DNA of 64,000 nt, from NCBI RefSeq assembly GCF_019059575.1, contig NW_024882803.1, positions 62,001 through 126,000 of the forward strand. Reading direction: 5' to 3'. The notes under the pieces were generated by a model. The model was not told the DNA's origin and ran no database searches. It worked only from the letters and a program-made list of their open reading frames with translations. Below are positions 22,875-34,784 of the stretch, piece after piece (position 1 is the stretch's first letter; every line of letters starts with the position of its first letter). Origin of the DNA: Amphibalanus amphitrite (lineage: Eukaryota > Arthropoda > Thecostraca > Balanomorpha > Balanidae). Position numbers and translations under genes: made by a program.

Positions 22875-23379
22875 CACTGAAAAAAACTTACTCCCCATTT
22901 TCTAATTTTAGAATGCCAAAAAGCACTCCTGCAATCGAATAATTTTATGACCTGGCATAAGCGCCTAAAATGGGGAGTTTTGGGGAATAAAACTAGCATA
23001 TAGAATATATTTACTATCCGAACGCTTATATTATTCGCGCTAGGGAGTAATTTTATGACGGAGGATAAAAGTATGCTATCTTTGGATAAAATTACACCAG
23101 ATGATAATTTTATTAACTTAATACTAAAATTACTCCCATTCGGGGAATAATATTGCCATGCCAAAAAGCACTCCTTTTTTCGATAATTTTACCCCGGAGT
23201 AACTCCCCGGTAAAATCAAGCCCCGGTGTAAAAGTACCACCCCTGATAATGCGGGGTGATGTGATAATATTATGACCAAGTGTAAAATAGGAATGCATTT
23301 AAACAATGTATTGAAACACCAACAATTGATTAACGAATGGTACCTGAGCATCAGCAGGTACATCTTAATTTGGACGCAC

Positions 23380-23494
23380 TTCCAGTGATGGCGCATTGCG
23401 GCCGACAGGGACGTAATTTTGCTTCCTAGTTGAGAAGCGGCGTCTCAACTGGGAGGCAAAACTTCGTCTCTGCCGGCCGCAATGCGAAATCACT
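23380..23494. repeat. About 115-nt imperfect palindrome
   Basis: CCAGTGAT..GCATTGCGGCC at the left pairs with GGCCGCAATGC..ATCACTGG at the right, around a short centre GAAGCGGCGTCTC. Confidence 0.85.
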
Positions 23495-23530
23495 GGAAGG
23501 ACGTTCAAGGTCACAACTCACAAGGGCGTT

Positions 23531-23757
23531 ATGGTTAACACTGAGGCTAACGAATAACATCTGCGCACAGAACCACCGCCACGGATGGCAGATAAAACGA
23601 GCGTGTATGGTTAACACTGAGGCTAACGAATAACATCTGCGCACAGAACCACCGCCACGGATGGCAGATAAAACGAGCGTGTATGGTTAACACTGAGGCT
23701 AACGAATAACATCTGCGCACAGAACCACCGCCACGGATGGCATATAAAACGAGCGTG
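23531..23757. repeat. 76-bp tandem repeat, three copies
   Basis: Units begin ATGGTTAACACTGAGGC at 23531, 23607 and 23683 and are almost identical. Confidence 0.9.
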
Positions 23758-23962
23758 ATCTGGGCTATGAAAGACGTACTGAGACTCATTGGCGTACTGA
23801 GACCGCCGCAGCTGAATTAGTCATAATACAGAGGCTCCAGTAGTGTGAGCCACACGTTGCGAGTCACTTGAGCAACAGGTGAGCCACAAGTCACGAGTCA
23901 CTTGAACCACAGGTGAGCCACAGGTCGCCAGTCATTCGAAGTGGGCATCTCCGATGCTGGTT

Positions 23963-24264
23963 CTACACTACCTGGGTAACCTCCCACACCTTCTGTGATA
24001 AGCCAGATAGGTTTACATCGAATCCCACACTCCGGTAAAGAATCTCGGACAGGGCCCTACAGGGCCCCGTGAACTTTGTGTAGAAGACAGCGTGGGCAGC
24101 CGTCATTAGGGCCACGGTCTCCAACCTGGTGGCCGGCAGTTGGCAGACCACCACACCGTCCACCGATAGTTCCTCACCTGCCTGACGAACCCCGTTTCTC
24201 GGATCCGCCAAGGTACCAATGGTTGTTCCACAACCATAGGCAAGTAGAGCTAGCAGCTCGTCGT
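23963..24264 (-). CDS. Unrecognised gene, last exon
   Basis: The acceptor TTCACGGCAG joins at phase 1 to exon C and gives DDELLALLAYGCG across the junction. The frame stays open for about 100 codons to TAG at 23963. Its composition, with aliphatic core segments and no low complexity, looks like a folded domain. Confidence 0.6.
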
Positions 24265-27200
24265 CTGCCGTGAAAAAGAATATTGCAGTCAGTTGGCATC
24301 AATGCATATCGTACAAATAAACGTAAAGGAAACCTAGAAGAGAAACAAGGAACCGCGTTCGTACAGGCTGGCTATGCCATCCACAGTATCTGGAGACGAT
24401 TCTTCGCTTCTTCCTTATTTCTTTTCACTCTGAAAATCGTAGTACGATGCGTAGTACGTTTGCGTAGTACGATACACTCTTACAACTAAACGTGGTGCAT
24501 AATTACAAAATAATTATACGTCGTTAAAATATTTCAGTGAAATAAGAAATTAGTACCCGATGATCCGCTGTCATGGTTAAGTATGGAGTGCAAGTAGGTA
24601 TCAAACTGCATGTAACTGTGGTATATTTGGAGACAATGAAGACAATCATGAATGGAGACAACCTGAATGGAGACAACCATGACTTTTCAATATCACTAGA
24701 TTAAACATAAACAACACTTTTTGACTAATAGCAAAACCCACGACGATTGGCTGTCCAAAGGTGAGGTACAACATGTTGTCCCGCCCGTCGTTTAAGTGCC
24801 ACCTTTTTACGGTTTTCGGTTTAAAACGGTTTTCAGTAGACCTGACCCACCTATGACCTAGGTACCCTGAAGTCCGTTTCCCGAAATTCGTCCTAGTTTT
24901 CGAGATATCCGCATTCAAACTTCACATTGATGCCATCACAAAAAGTGTGGGAGATGGGATTTTAACATGGTAATGTTACATTCCCATATTCCACACATTT
25001 GTGATGGCTTTAATCTGAAGTCCAATTGTGGATATCTTGAAAACTAGGCCGAATTTCGGGAAACAGACTTCAGGGTAGGTCATAGGTGGGTTAGGTCTAG
25101 TGACAACCGTTTTGTGTAAAAAAGGTGGCAGTCTTCCTTTAAGCAAAAAAAAAAAAATCATCAAGAAAATAAACAGTTGTCCTGCCCTCTGCTATTAATG
25201 TATTACGCCATTGGGATATGTGAAACGTCATTTCTCCATTCGTGCAGGAAGAAGCATGCGTGGGAAATACCTTCCTACACTTGGTCTTGGCTAATGTTTT
25301 GGCCTGACCTCGTATTTATCGAAAATACCTCGGGCCTAACTTTACATTCGCTAAAAAAAAATCAGCCAGAGGCCTCTTGCACCAAACTACCTAGCTAGGT
25401 AAAATCGAAAAACCGGTTTCAGAATAAGCTAATCTAACAGTGGTAAATTTGTTTGCAATAGCCCAATACATAATCCTACATGTGCTTGCTAAATTTTGCA
25501 CGCTAATTGTTACATTTGGGTATGCGATGCAAAATAATCCAAGCTTTGGTGCAAGAGAATTTTGGTGCAAGAGGCCTCAGATCTAAACATTATTCCAGCC
25601 CTGGCCAGGAATATATTGTCTACGATGATCGGCTCGAGCCCAGTTATATAGAAGAAGAGTATCCCCCCCCCCCCCGGCACGATTGTTGCTAGCGGAACAC
25701 CTCATCCGAAAAGGTGTGCTTGTGCCCGTTCAAAACTCACCGTCTTTGTCGGCCGGCTCCACGTTTATCATCGTCTGGGCATACTTCTTCGCGGTATGTC
25801 TGATTTTGTGCAGGACATGCTCCTTCACGTCCTCCTCGAGCCCCATGATCATTCCCAAGTCAGTCCACACCTGGAAACATCGCAAAATCACATTAATGAA
25901 TGGAATTAACATCAAGCAACATCAAGTGAACATTATATCATTGTGGAAGGTCAGGTCAGGTAAGTTACTCCAGCTCATAAAAAGTTTTAAAGCGCGCCAC
26001 GTCAAGTGTCAACCTCTGGTGATCTTTTACCTGATAAAAATGACTGGAATGCTTTCGTCATGGTTTGTGACAAGATTCCCAACTCCGCCTTGAGCGTTTC
26101 GTTACGGTTACGTTGCTTAGGACCCGCCAAGTTAGATGGGAGAGGGGGGGGGGGTGACTTCCCAGCAGGCGGTAGAAAAACCAGAGGGAGTGGGTTAAAA
26201 ATTATACAAATTTTCCAGATGTTTTCCTATCCAATGTTGTTCCCTGATAGCGCGGATATAAAATGGTGCCACTAATTATAGTTAGTTCAGTTCAACCATC
26301 CCCCGTTAACGAGTTTCAAAATTCCTTTACCGTTACATCACGCTGCCGCGCTGGCGGGAAAAAAAGTTCCCACGCATTCACAATATACATATACGTGGCG
26401 GTCAAATTTTCATACTGAACTGAACTACCCTGTTAGTAAAGGAATCTCGAGTTCAATCACACAATATAACATTAGACAAGACTTTTAAATACCGAATAAA
26501 GCAACACTTACGGCAGCTTCGCTGTACATATCCGGGAATATCTCCTTCATCTCCTCGCCAGTCTTCCGGTTTCGGTTGCTCGTGAGGCATGTATCCGCCG
26601 AACCTCGAAGGATATTTGAGAACGGATGTCTTGTGAGTGACATCGGCGTGCTTTAGCTTGGCACTGAACTTGGCGGTTTCGGTGCAGATGTCTAGCTTCG
26701 ACTTCTTCGTTTTGGGAAACATCCCCGGCATCCCCTCTTCAGCTGCCGCACGCTTTTTCACAACGATGCCCCTGGCTCGTCTTTCCGTGTCGATGACGGC
26801 GTTGTTCAATGCTCAGTGGCTTTCGACAGTTCTTGAATCTGTTCCGAAGTTTCTGTCGGAAGCTGTTCTTCCGCAGAGTCACCTTTGAGAAAGAAAAGAA
26901 CCGTTTTTTTTTAATTTCATGGACAGCTTTATCAGGCAGTGAACACTGAACAAGATATAAATACGTTCATTAAACGTGTTTTCTTCTATTGTGATATTGG
27001 GAGGATAGAAACAACAAAAAGTAGATGTCCGGATATGACCGTTTTAACAATTTGTTTTGTTTGTTTGTAACAACAATTTGTCAATTTGTTTTGAAAATTT
27101 GTCTTCCAGAATTTCATCATCGCGGAAATCTTCGTCCGCAAATCTACGTCAACGCTTTTCTTGGATTGTATGTCATACTACGGATTACTGTAAAGTCATA

Positions 27201-27327
27201 CTAACAAAACACAAAGTATACAGTAATTTCAGCTTACCTTCGAGGACTGGAACGCTTGCTCGGTTCTCTGACAGAAGGCCTTGGTTCTGACGACTTGAGC
27301 ACAATGGCGGTCGCGAATGGTCGCGAA
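23963..27327 (-). CDS. Unrecognised spliced gene inside the CACTG element
   Basis: Four exon-like blocks on the minus strand join with canonical sites and matching phases: 27327-27238, 26882-26512, 25870-25741 and 24264-23963. The last reads into a stop at 23965-23963; a GT also occurs at 23971. The predicted protein is a little over 300 residues. It begins acidic and coiled-coil-like, then has a basic middle (FPKTKKSK), a helical part with FPDMYSEAAVW and LEEDVKEHVLHKIR, and a C-terminal domain with LLALLAYGCGTTIG, VVVCQLPATR and AHAVFYTKF. The second block contains two places where the plausible frame shifts by one base (near 26810 and 26550), so the copy may be decayed or the assembly may hold indels. 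No transposase catalytic motif was seen. It could be a captured host gene, a viral-type protein or the element's own accessory gene; I do not assign a function. Confidence 0.45.
24796..25137. mobile_element. About 340-bp foldback MITE with TTAA flanks
   Basis: The inverted halves (GTGCCACCTTTTTAC... and ...GTAAAAAAGGTGGCA, with matching CCTATGACCTA.. and GAAAACTAGG segments) lie between TTAA at about 24792 and 25138. It sits between two exons of the unrecognised gene. Confidence 0.65.
25741..25870 (-). CDS. Unrecognised gene, exon C
   Basis: 130 nt with acceptor TTTCCAG and donor GTGAGT, phase 0 to phase 1. It encodes a helical segment including VWTDLGMIMG and HTAKKYAQTMIN. Both joins to neighbouring exons keep frame, which is the best evidence that this is a spliced gene. 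Confidence 0.6.
26512..26882 (-). CDS. Unrecognised gene, exon B with two apparent frame shifts
   Basis: Acceptor TTTCTCAAAG and donor GTAAGT (phase 0). Three coding-like segments lie in different frames: an acidic segment ending SKATE, a basic segment with FPKTKKSK and FGGYMPHE, and EEMKEIFPDMYSEAA at the donor. Shifts of one base near 26810 and 26550 separate them. This indicates a decayed copy or indel errors. Confidence 0.45.
27238..27327 (-). CDS. Unrecognised gene, exon A (candidate)
   Basis: A 90-nt block with possible acceptor TCTCTTCAG and donor GTAAGC. Its phase-1 frame joins exon B as VPVLEGDSAEEQ. An alternative start codon at 27339 lies in another frame, so the 5' end of the gene is unresolved. 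Confidence 0.3.
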
Positions 27328-28060
27328 CTGAAGAGACATTCCGAAAATATTATTCTTGGAATAATACTGTGCTGGACGAATAGATTAATCACTTTTAGAT
27401 TAGTTATGTCACAACGGAATAAGATTATCAAGAAAGTGATACAGTATTGCTTGAAATACGCTCCCGAATACTCCCGAAGAATAATGTTAGTAATGCTACC
27501 ACATAATATTACTCCATGGTTATAAAATTATTGTCCGGACATGATAGTTTTATCACGAAGGAAGTAATTTTTACACCTACATGAGAATAGTTTTATTCTG
27601 TCGCGTCAATTTATCAGCCGTAATGGAGTATAAAAATTACCCTATTTACTCCACAGCGGTTTATTTTTATGCAGTTTTGATAAAAGTACTCTAGCTGTCA
27701 ATTTTATTACCATCTAATGGGAGTTCAGCACAAATATATTCCAATGACCTTGTTTATCACTGTGAAATAAGCTAAAATTACCCCATGCCTCTTTGAGACT
27801 GATATAAATTTATAACCCGAAAGAATAAAAAGGACACGTGATAAAATTAGAAGATAAAATTACCACTTGCTAAAACACAAAAGAGATGATTATAGTACCA
27901 GGTTTAAGAATAACTTTCAAAAACGCCCTTAATGCAATGCAGAGAGTAAGAATACGCTACAAAACATAATCATTATATGCCATTGGTGCGTGATTATTCG
28001 CCAAACTGGAGTGGAAAAACTCCAAAAATAACTCTCTAGGTGTAAGTTTTTTTCAGTGTG

Positions 28061-29989
28061 GCCTCAAAGCACTACTATCTTCATTTTTGTTTAGTTTATA
28101 GCCTCTGACGAGTGACGACCTTAAGGTTGTGTCGAAGATCCACGGCGATTACGGAGAATCCACCTGAGAAGACATCAGTCTCCTTGTTGATACACAGGCA
28201 TTACACTGGTCTGAGGGGGCCCTAGTGGGAAAATACGGTCTCCACTCAGATTGACCCTTAAAACCTGGTATGGATCATATAAAACCAGTGTGGGCTACCA
28301 TACAGGCCGACGTAGGTCCAGAAGCTGACATTAGCCCTCAGAGATCGGCATCGAGCGCTCAGAGAGACCCATCAGAAACCGATGTGGTTCTAAAAAAAAA
28401 TGCGTATGGGCCCTCGACATAAGGCTCGGCGTGCAAATTCCCTAGCCTTGCAAATTCCTTAGACACGGCTAACGGCACTGCCACTCAAACACACGCTCAA
28501 CAACGAGAAGTGTGATTATTATTGTCTGATGAGGCAATGTGAGGAGGCTATAAACTAATATACAAGCATGGGTCGGATGGCCTACTATTTTTTTTTTTAG
28601 TTTTCAAAAAAAAAAATATTCATGGTGTCAGGGTGATGAAAAATAAGTGGTCTAAATCCGGTGAGAAAACAGGATTTGGGGGTACCCTAGGTTTGGCTCC
28701 TTCAGTCTCTGGCCCCCCCAGTGAAAATTCCTTAGACGAGGCCCTGTAATGAGCTTTCTTTTTTCTTAAATAAAAATTACTCGACATCTATACTATTTCT
28801 ACTGTAGTTTCTATAAAATATGAAAATTTCCTAGCACATTTTCGTATGTGAAAAAGGTTTTTATTTTTGCAAAAAGAAGCAGTACTTGCAGTACTTGTAA
28901 CACCCACCGAAATGCGTTGTCCTTCTCTATAAAAAAGTCGCAGTATATGGCGCTTTTGTTTCAAACAGCGACGCTTGGGTTTTTGTTTATGTTATCGCCT
29001 TGTCGTTGCTTGGTTGTAAGGATTCTAATTTGAATTAGAGTTAATTCGGTTTAGAATTAATTAGATTCTAATTCGGGGGTACATAGTGCCTACTCTTCTT
29101 TGTTTCCAAGTATTATTTTGCGCCACAAATGAACGGCATGCGCCAGAAACGCAGCCAAATCTTGCGATTGCGACTACGAAATTCATTATTTTGGCCTCAG
29201 AGCCTGAAGCGAAAAATACAAGCATATTTATTTCAAAAAGACTTCAGGTTTGTCGAACGGTGTTATGAGAATTTTGATAACAGTACTGCATAAGTTTTTC
29301 AGTGATGCCGCAAAAGTGTTGTATCTATCTTCTTTTATTGTGCAGTCGGCGGGACCGATTCAAAATTGAGTCGTTGCTACTAAAATAGCAGCATATGGCG
29401 ACAGATGATGAACAGGAAAAATAGTTGCGTAAATTTAGACATAAACCACCCCCAAACCATGAATATCTTTTGAAGGCACTATAGACGACCATTAACTAAC
29501 TAGATGTGATGAAGATCAAATGTAATGAATACGCTCATTTTACAAAATTATATGGAAGTACCAAAAAGTGATGTTAGTACTTATTCAACGGTCATTTTCA
29601 GCGCTCCCCGCTAACGTGACTTCAAGTTGAGATATTTGCGGCAAGGTACCGAATTGAGCAAAATGGTTTTAATTTACATTATAACTTGTTGTGTTTTGTC
29701 AGAAAATGGTCCTAACTCAGATTTTGTGGAAAAAGGTCATAATCTCCCTTTAACTGGATTTTTTGCCAGCTGGCGCCGTATGGTGGCGCTAGCAGAGCTT
29801 CTTACATATCAATGCTAGATATAAAAGAATAAATATTTACCAATCAATTTTTCATTTAAAGCCATTTGAAATATTTATGTCCATCCTACTACCGCGCTTA
29901 GGTATATCTAAAATTAAATACCTTTCGTGCGTCGCCAGCTGGCCAGCCAGCTGACGCAATCCAGCTTTTACCAAAGCCCCGAAAAGCGA
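28061..29989. other. Unassigned A/T-rich stretch
   Basis: No convincing gene. Short frames at 28848 and 29086 lack splice or family support. Confidence 0.5.
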
Positions 29990-30296
29990 TGACGTGAGCC
30001 CTAATATTGGCTTCACCACACAATTTGAGCCCTCAAACTGGAATCAGGTGAGCTCGAAAATGGGGATCAGGCTGAAAACTGGTATCATAGTGAGACTAGT
30101 TTTAGAGCTTGACACCGATAATGGGTACTGACTGAGCTCTGTTTCTGCGATCAATGATACCGATTTAAGGGATCGTATGAGCCCATGTGGCGTTGCTCAG
30201 AAAGTATTCTCGAAATGTGCTGTCTGTTTTGAATATGGTACATTAGCCCGAAAACTGGTCTCTGAGCCCGAAAATCGGGACACTGTTTTCTCAGTG
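29990..30296. repeat. Right subterminal array, TGAGCCC units
   Basis: Inverted counterpart of the 4.0-4.2 kb array: TGAGCCC, TGAGCTC and related units repeat up to the CAGTG end at 30292-30296. Confidence 0.6.
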
Positions 30297-30298
30297 TA

Positions 30299-32553
30299 CA
30301 ATTGGTCTTTTTAAAGAAAACATATATTTTCTACATATAAGATCAATAGCTTTACTAATTTACAGCAACATGGAAACTTGATAATTGCCGCGAAAATAAG
30401 GAGGCGAAATATAAAATATTGACAGCCTTATAGCAATCTGTTTAGCATCAAAGTCAAAGTTTTACTATCAGTTTCTTTCCATCAATCACTCCGGAGCATT
30501 GCATGCTGTCTATAGTGAAAAACAAGGGACCTCTAACCCGACACCTATGGCGATGTTCATGTGTGATGATGCAAAGAGGTATGCAGAGCAATGATCTGGA
30601 AGTTTTTTTAAGGGATATTCAAGGCAGAAATAATCGAAGTGCAAACGTTTTTATCCTATCCGAGGGTGTATTTTCATCCTCTTAACACCAATATTTTTCA
30701 TTGCACGAGCATCACAACAAGCAGTAACACGGGTGTGTGTAATTTCGTACCATCTCGGAAGGCCTTCTTTCACAACTATAAAATCGAGAATGCAGTTTAG
30801 AGAGTACCTCTGTTGTGCATTTCCCGCACAGCTCATCCCACATCGACTCTTATGCTAAGAAAAGTGCAAATGAGCAACCTGTTTACTCCCAGTTTCACGG
30901 CTTGGTGATGACAAACGGAAGTCAATTTGCTTCTGCAAATGCATATTGCTCAGGACGGTACAAAACGGTAAAAGACAGAAACGCATCATAAAGAGTAAAC
31001 TCCTAACTACATTACGATAGGACGTACATAGGTGATGCTTCCAAAATGACAACTGGTTTGCTAATCGTCACCGAAACAGAGAGATAATGTTTTCAAATAT
31101 CGCATGAACGCAAGAGGGGGTCGTTTTGCTCTACACTGCGGTGGACGTTATCAACCTCGACCTTTGAGCGCTTCCCAGCAGAAAGGTCATCACCACACTC
31201 GACGCGTCTTTGAAAAAGAAAATATGATCACTTGGAACGAGTGTCTTTTTTCAGGGATCGTTCTTTTATAAACAAATTTGATTTTTGGATCATTAGCCCA
31301 TGGCTTATGAAGCTACCGATTTTGCTGGATTATTCAAATCGGGTATAGGTACTGTTGACTTCCTTTCGTTTAGGGAAACACGGTTGCTTCTTTTCTACAA
31401 AGTCTTATCTCAAATTTATTGAACGAACATTAGACTAGATGAGAATCTGAAGGATACCTAGTGTGTAATCGAGCAACATAAGAAAGTACCTACCAGCTTT
31501 CGTGAGTGGATCCCGATCGGTCGGCAGCCCCACGGGATCTCCTTGCTTTGTCCGTTAGTCGGCAGTCTTGTCAGCTTCCGTTACCGCGCTCCTGTTCTTC
31601 TATCACTGGCGATGGTTATTCACTTGATGCTGGGCGAACTGCTTCTCTCATTAGCAAGTATGAGAAACCATTTATCTTCAACACCACATGACGCACACCG
31701 AGAGATTAGCAGCTCTTTGCTACATGAATCGATTCAACTACCATGCAGACGTACGCTCAGTAGCTACTACTGCATCCTTCACTTTATCAGCGGCCCACCA
31801 GCTATAAACCAGCCTTGTGTTTTCACTCTAAGCGACACCTTTCTGTTCAACACCTCATACTGTCCTCAACCGACAGTGTCCGTCACTCGCGACCACCCGA
31901 GGCGGCTTACTGACGACCTGACTGTGCCTGACCTGCCCGACCCCGACTGTCGCCCGACGCGACCTTCATCGGCGCAACATGCTCGTACGCACTCCCGACG
32001 CACTCATCGGTAAAAGAAGTCGGAGCGGGGATGCTGGCTTCCAGGTAATACCCTCAGGTGCTCAGCTAGAGCCATGGCTAGAGCATGTCAGGTTCTTGAT
32101 CGTTACGCCATGCCTCCATCTGATAACTTTGTCAGGTGTTTAATGAGGTGTCAATCGCAAGCCACCTTGACGACGATGGTCACATTATAGATCGATGGCT
32201 ATTTCATAGAAGTACCGAAAACATGCAATAGTCCTTTCCCTGTTGGTCAATCTGATGCGTTTCTGATGTGAGCATACTCGCAAGGCAGTAAATAGGGATT
32301 TTGTTTTGCTATTCCTAAATTTGTTTAACTTATAACATGTGTAAAATGGTTTGCAAGACGCAATTATTCCTACAATATTTCAAGAAGTCCTTCAACACCC
32401 TGAGCTAACGTAAAAAGTAGAAATAACATGCCCAGACTCAAAACCATGCAAAGAGTGTAACGATTTTGAAGCAGGCTTTGAAGCATGAAGGTATTCCAAC
32501 GTTTTCCAGCAATTTTGCTGTAATACATATTTCTCGCTGTACAAAACCTCAGT
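30299..32553. other. Unassigned stretch with one GC-rich patch
   Basis: Mostly A/T-rich. A patch at 31870-32040 is rich in CCCGAC/CGACC words and open on plus (31543-32013) without recognisable content. It could be a promoter-type CpG patch. Confidence 0.35.
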
Positions 32554-32561
32554 TCCACGTC

Positions 32562-33626
32562 CATAGGCGGCGGGACGGGGAGGGCACCGGGGCACCGTGC
32601 CCCCTTTGATTTTGGCATTTTAACATAAGCCCTATGGGCGTTGCATGGAAAGAATGGGACCAAAAGTCGGCAGTGCCCCCCCCCCCTCCCTTAACCCTCG
32701 CCCGCACATGCCATTTTCCCATCCTAGAACGCACATGGGGGGGGTGGTTGCCACCCCCCCGCGCCATTTCGTTCCTGTTGGAGATAGAGCTTAGCAGTAA
32801 AGACCAAAAAGATTCTTTGGGAAGAGACGAATCCAATGATACCCAGTTTTACCTTCTCAGGTCAGTCATTGACCTTCCAGGTCAGGTCAAACTAAAAAAT
32901 GTTGCTGTTTTGGGTCACCGTTGGATATCAAGTGCGCTGCTTATCAAATACCGATGACGATGCTGTTTTCTGGTGCCAAGCCAGCTAGAACCTCTTTGTC
33001 ACACTATCCGACCAGAATTTTGCTGCTGAGGTCATTTCAGGTCAAGTTAGGTCAAGGTCAACTATATGTGTTTGTATGTCTGTGTGTGTCTGTGTGTATA
33101 CTGATGTGTGCACCGATTGTTTTTGGGTCCATATCACATGAAATCATGATCTGAGAAGCTTTTACCAAAAATGCAGTCAAAAAACTTCACAAAAAGTAAA
33201 TTCAGCTTGCCTAAAACGCAATTATCTTAGATGACCTAGGTTGACCTTGACCCTGACCTTGACCCCTGTACATCGTCGAACAACATGTTCCGTGATAGGT
33301 GGGAGGTAAGACTGGCAAAAAAAGGCCGAAATCAGGGTGTCAAAAGCTCACAAGGCCCATGGCAAACGTAAGATGTTGAGAATTGGCCATTTGGGTCATG
33401 ACATGACCTAAAAAACAAGGTCATATCTCCGAAACCAAAAATCACAGAAACTTGAAATTTTCAGTGGACATCAAGAAAGGATAGACAAGCAGCTATACAA
33501 AAAATCAGCCTTCTAGCTCTAAAAATGTTGAGTGCAGAGCAGAAAGACTGCCTGGGGGGGGGGGTGGCAACCACCCCCCCCCCCATGTGCGGGCGAGGGT
33601 TAATTCAAGGTGTTCCGCCGCTACTG
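32562..33626. mobile_element. hAT-type MITE, copy 2, split by a different TTAA element
   Basis: Same MITE as at 6341, with about 90% identity by eye over the left 130 bases. Its own flanking duplication is TCCACGTC (32554-32561) and TCCACGAC (33627-33634), one base different. The insert sits at the same internal TTAA as in copy 1. Confidence 0.8.
32695..33599. mobile_element. 0.9-kb TTAA element, family B
   Basis: TTAA at 32691-32694 and 33600-33603, with inverted ends CCCTCGCCCGCACATG. G-run/C-run hairpins are at about 32738-32760 and 33554-33584. The interior has many TGACCT/AGGTCA sites and a TGTGTGT-rich stretch near 33068-33100. Non-coding. Confidence 0.85.
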
Positions 33627-34055
33627 TCCACGACATACAGAGCCAAAAGACAAACACATGCTCGTTCGCTCCAGGTTAAATATGTATTACGTATTTGGTG
33701 TAATCCGTGTCTGAAAGTCTGCGTATCGGCACTTAACAAGACACCGGTTCAACATTAGAGCACATTTCAATATCAGCACACGGCTCAATGGCTCAAAAAA
33801 AGTTAGCAGGAGGGCTAAAAATGTTATCTGAAAACGCTGCAACTGCTAAGTGTCACCGTCACAATCGTCCTGGACATATCGGCCATTGCATTGTATTTGG
33901 TCCGATGGTTGCAGAAGTGAGCTTCCCTCACATATAGTGGTTATCAAGGTGAAGAATGGACGCACACGAAAATCAAACTGGGAAGTGAAAATTATCAGCG
34001 GACAGCGAGGCAGATGATTTCTCGAAAGGAGAGACGGAAAGACAATACACCCCAT

Positions 34056-34220
<165 letters not shown>

Positions 34221-34784
34221 AGGGAAGGGGAGAGAAAAAAACGAAGATGGAAATGATGGAACAAAGATGGCGACATAAGACATTCACAGAAAAAGGAAAA
34301 TTGAGACCGGCAAAGCCGCACATTCACTGCACACATGTAAAATGGCACACGTCTGTTTTGTTTTGTAAATAGGTTCACTCCAAGTTATTGACGATGCGCC
34401 ACAGGTCTACTTACTAACGACGAACTACCTACTAAATTACAATGCACACTTTCCGTAGTAGCCAGTGGCTATTGAGTTTGCTAAGCACGCCATATCATTC
34501 GAACAGTTAGACAGATATAATTTTCGTAATTTTACTCAGATCTACGACGTGATTGTATTGGTGTTTGGTGCAGTCGAGCGATACGCAGCTGAGTGAGCAT
34601 GAATCGATACAACAGCAAAACATATGTGCTTTTACGCTAAATGGCCTGCGATCTCCAATTCAGGTATCACCTCTCATATTCGACCGGTGTGGAGGAAATT
34701 AGCCACAGCAGAGGACCGCTCTCCCCACACCGAGCTCTGCAAGACAGGTGCCGCCCCCGACACGCCGGCCGCCGACGTCGGGCG

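Larger units (their letters stand above)
22875..28058. mobile_element. 5.2-kb CACTG element with subterminal repeats, carrying a spliced gene
   Basis: Perfect 17-bp inverted ends CACTGAAAAAAACTTAC (22875 and 28058), with TG directly outside both. About 400 bases inside each end carry repeated GGGGAGTAATTTTAT-like words in both orientations. Short CACTR ends, a 2-bp duplication and subterminal repeats fit the CACTA/EnSpm superfamily. The interior holds a palindrome (23380), a 76-bp triplicate (23531), a small foldback (24796) and the unrecognised minus-strand gene. Confidence 0.75.
4026..30296. mobile_element. Two facing CACTA-like ends, possibly one 26-kb element
   Basis: The left end at 4026 reads CACTCAGAAAACACT. 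The right end, on the opposite strand at 30296, reads CACTGAGAAAACAGT (13 of 15 identical). TA lies immediately outside both. For 250-300 bases inward, both ends carry repeated GGGCTCA / TTTTCGGGCTCA units in opposite orientation, a subterminal array typical of CACTA-type elements. They are certainly ends of the same family. Whether they belong to one 26.3-kb element or to two separate ones cannot be settled here. If one, it encloses all repeats and gene remnants between 4 and 30 kb. Confidence 0.4.

Noticed and set aside
23531-23757. Regular repeats suggestive of a CRISPR array
   Set aside because: Units are direct tandem copies with no variable spacers, in a eukaryotic genome.
31543-32013. 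156-codon plus-strand frame
   Set aside because: Composition changes along it, no domain, no conserved features; at best a promoter-type GC patch.
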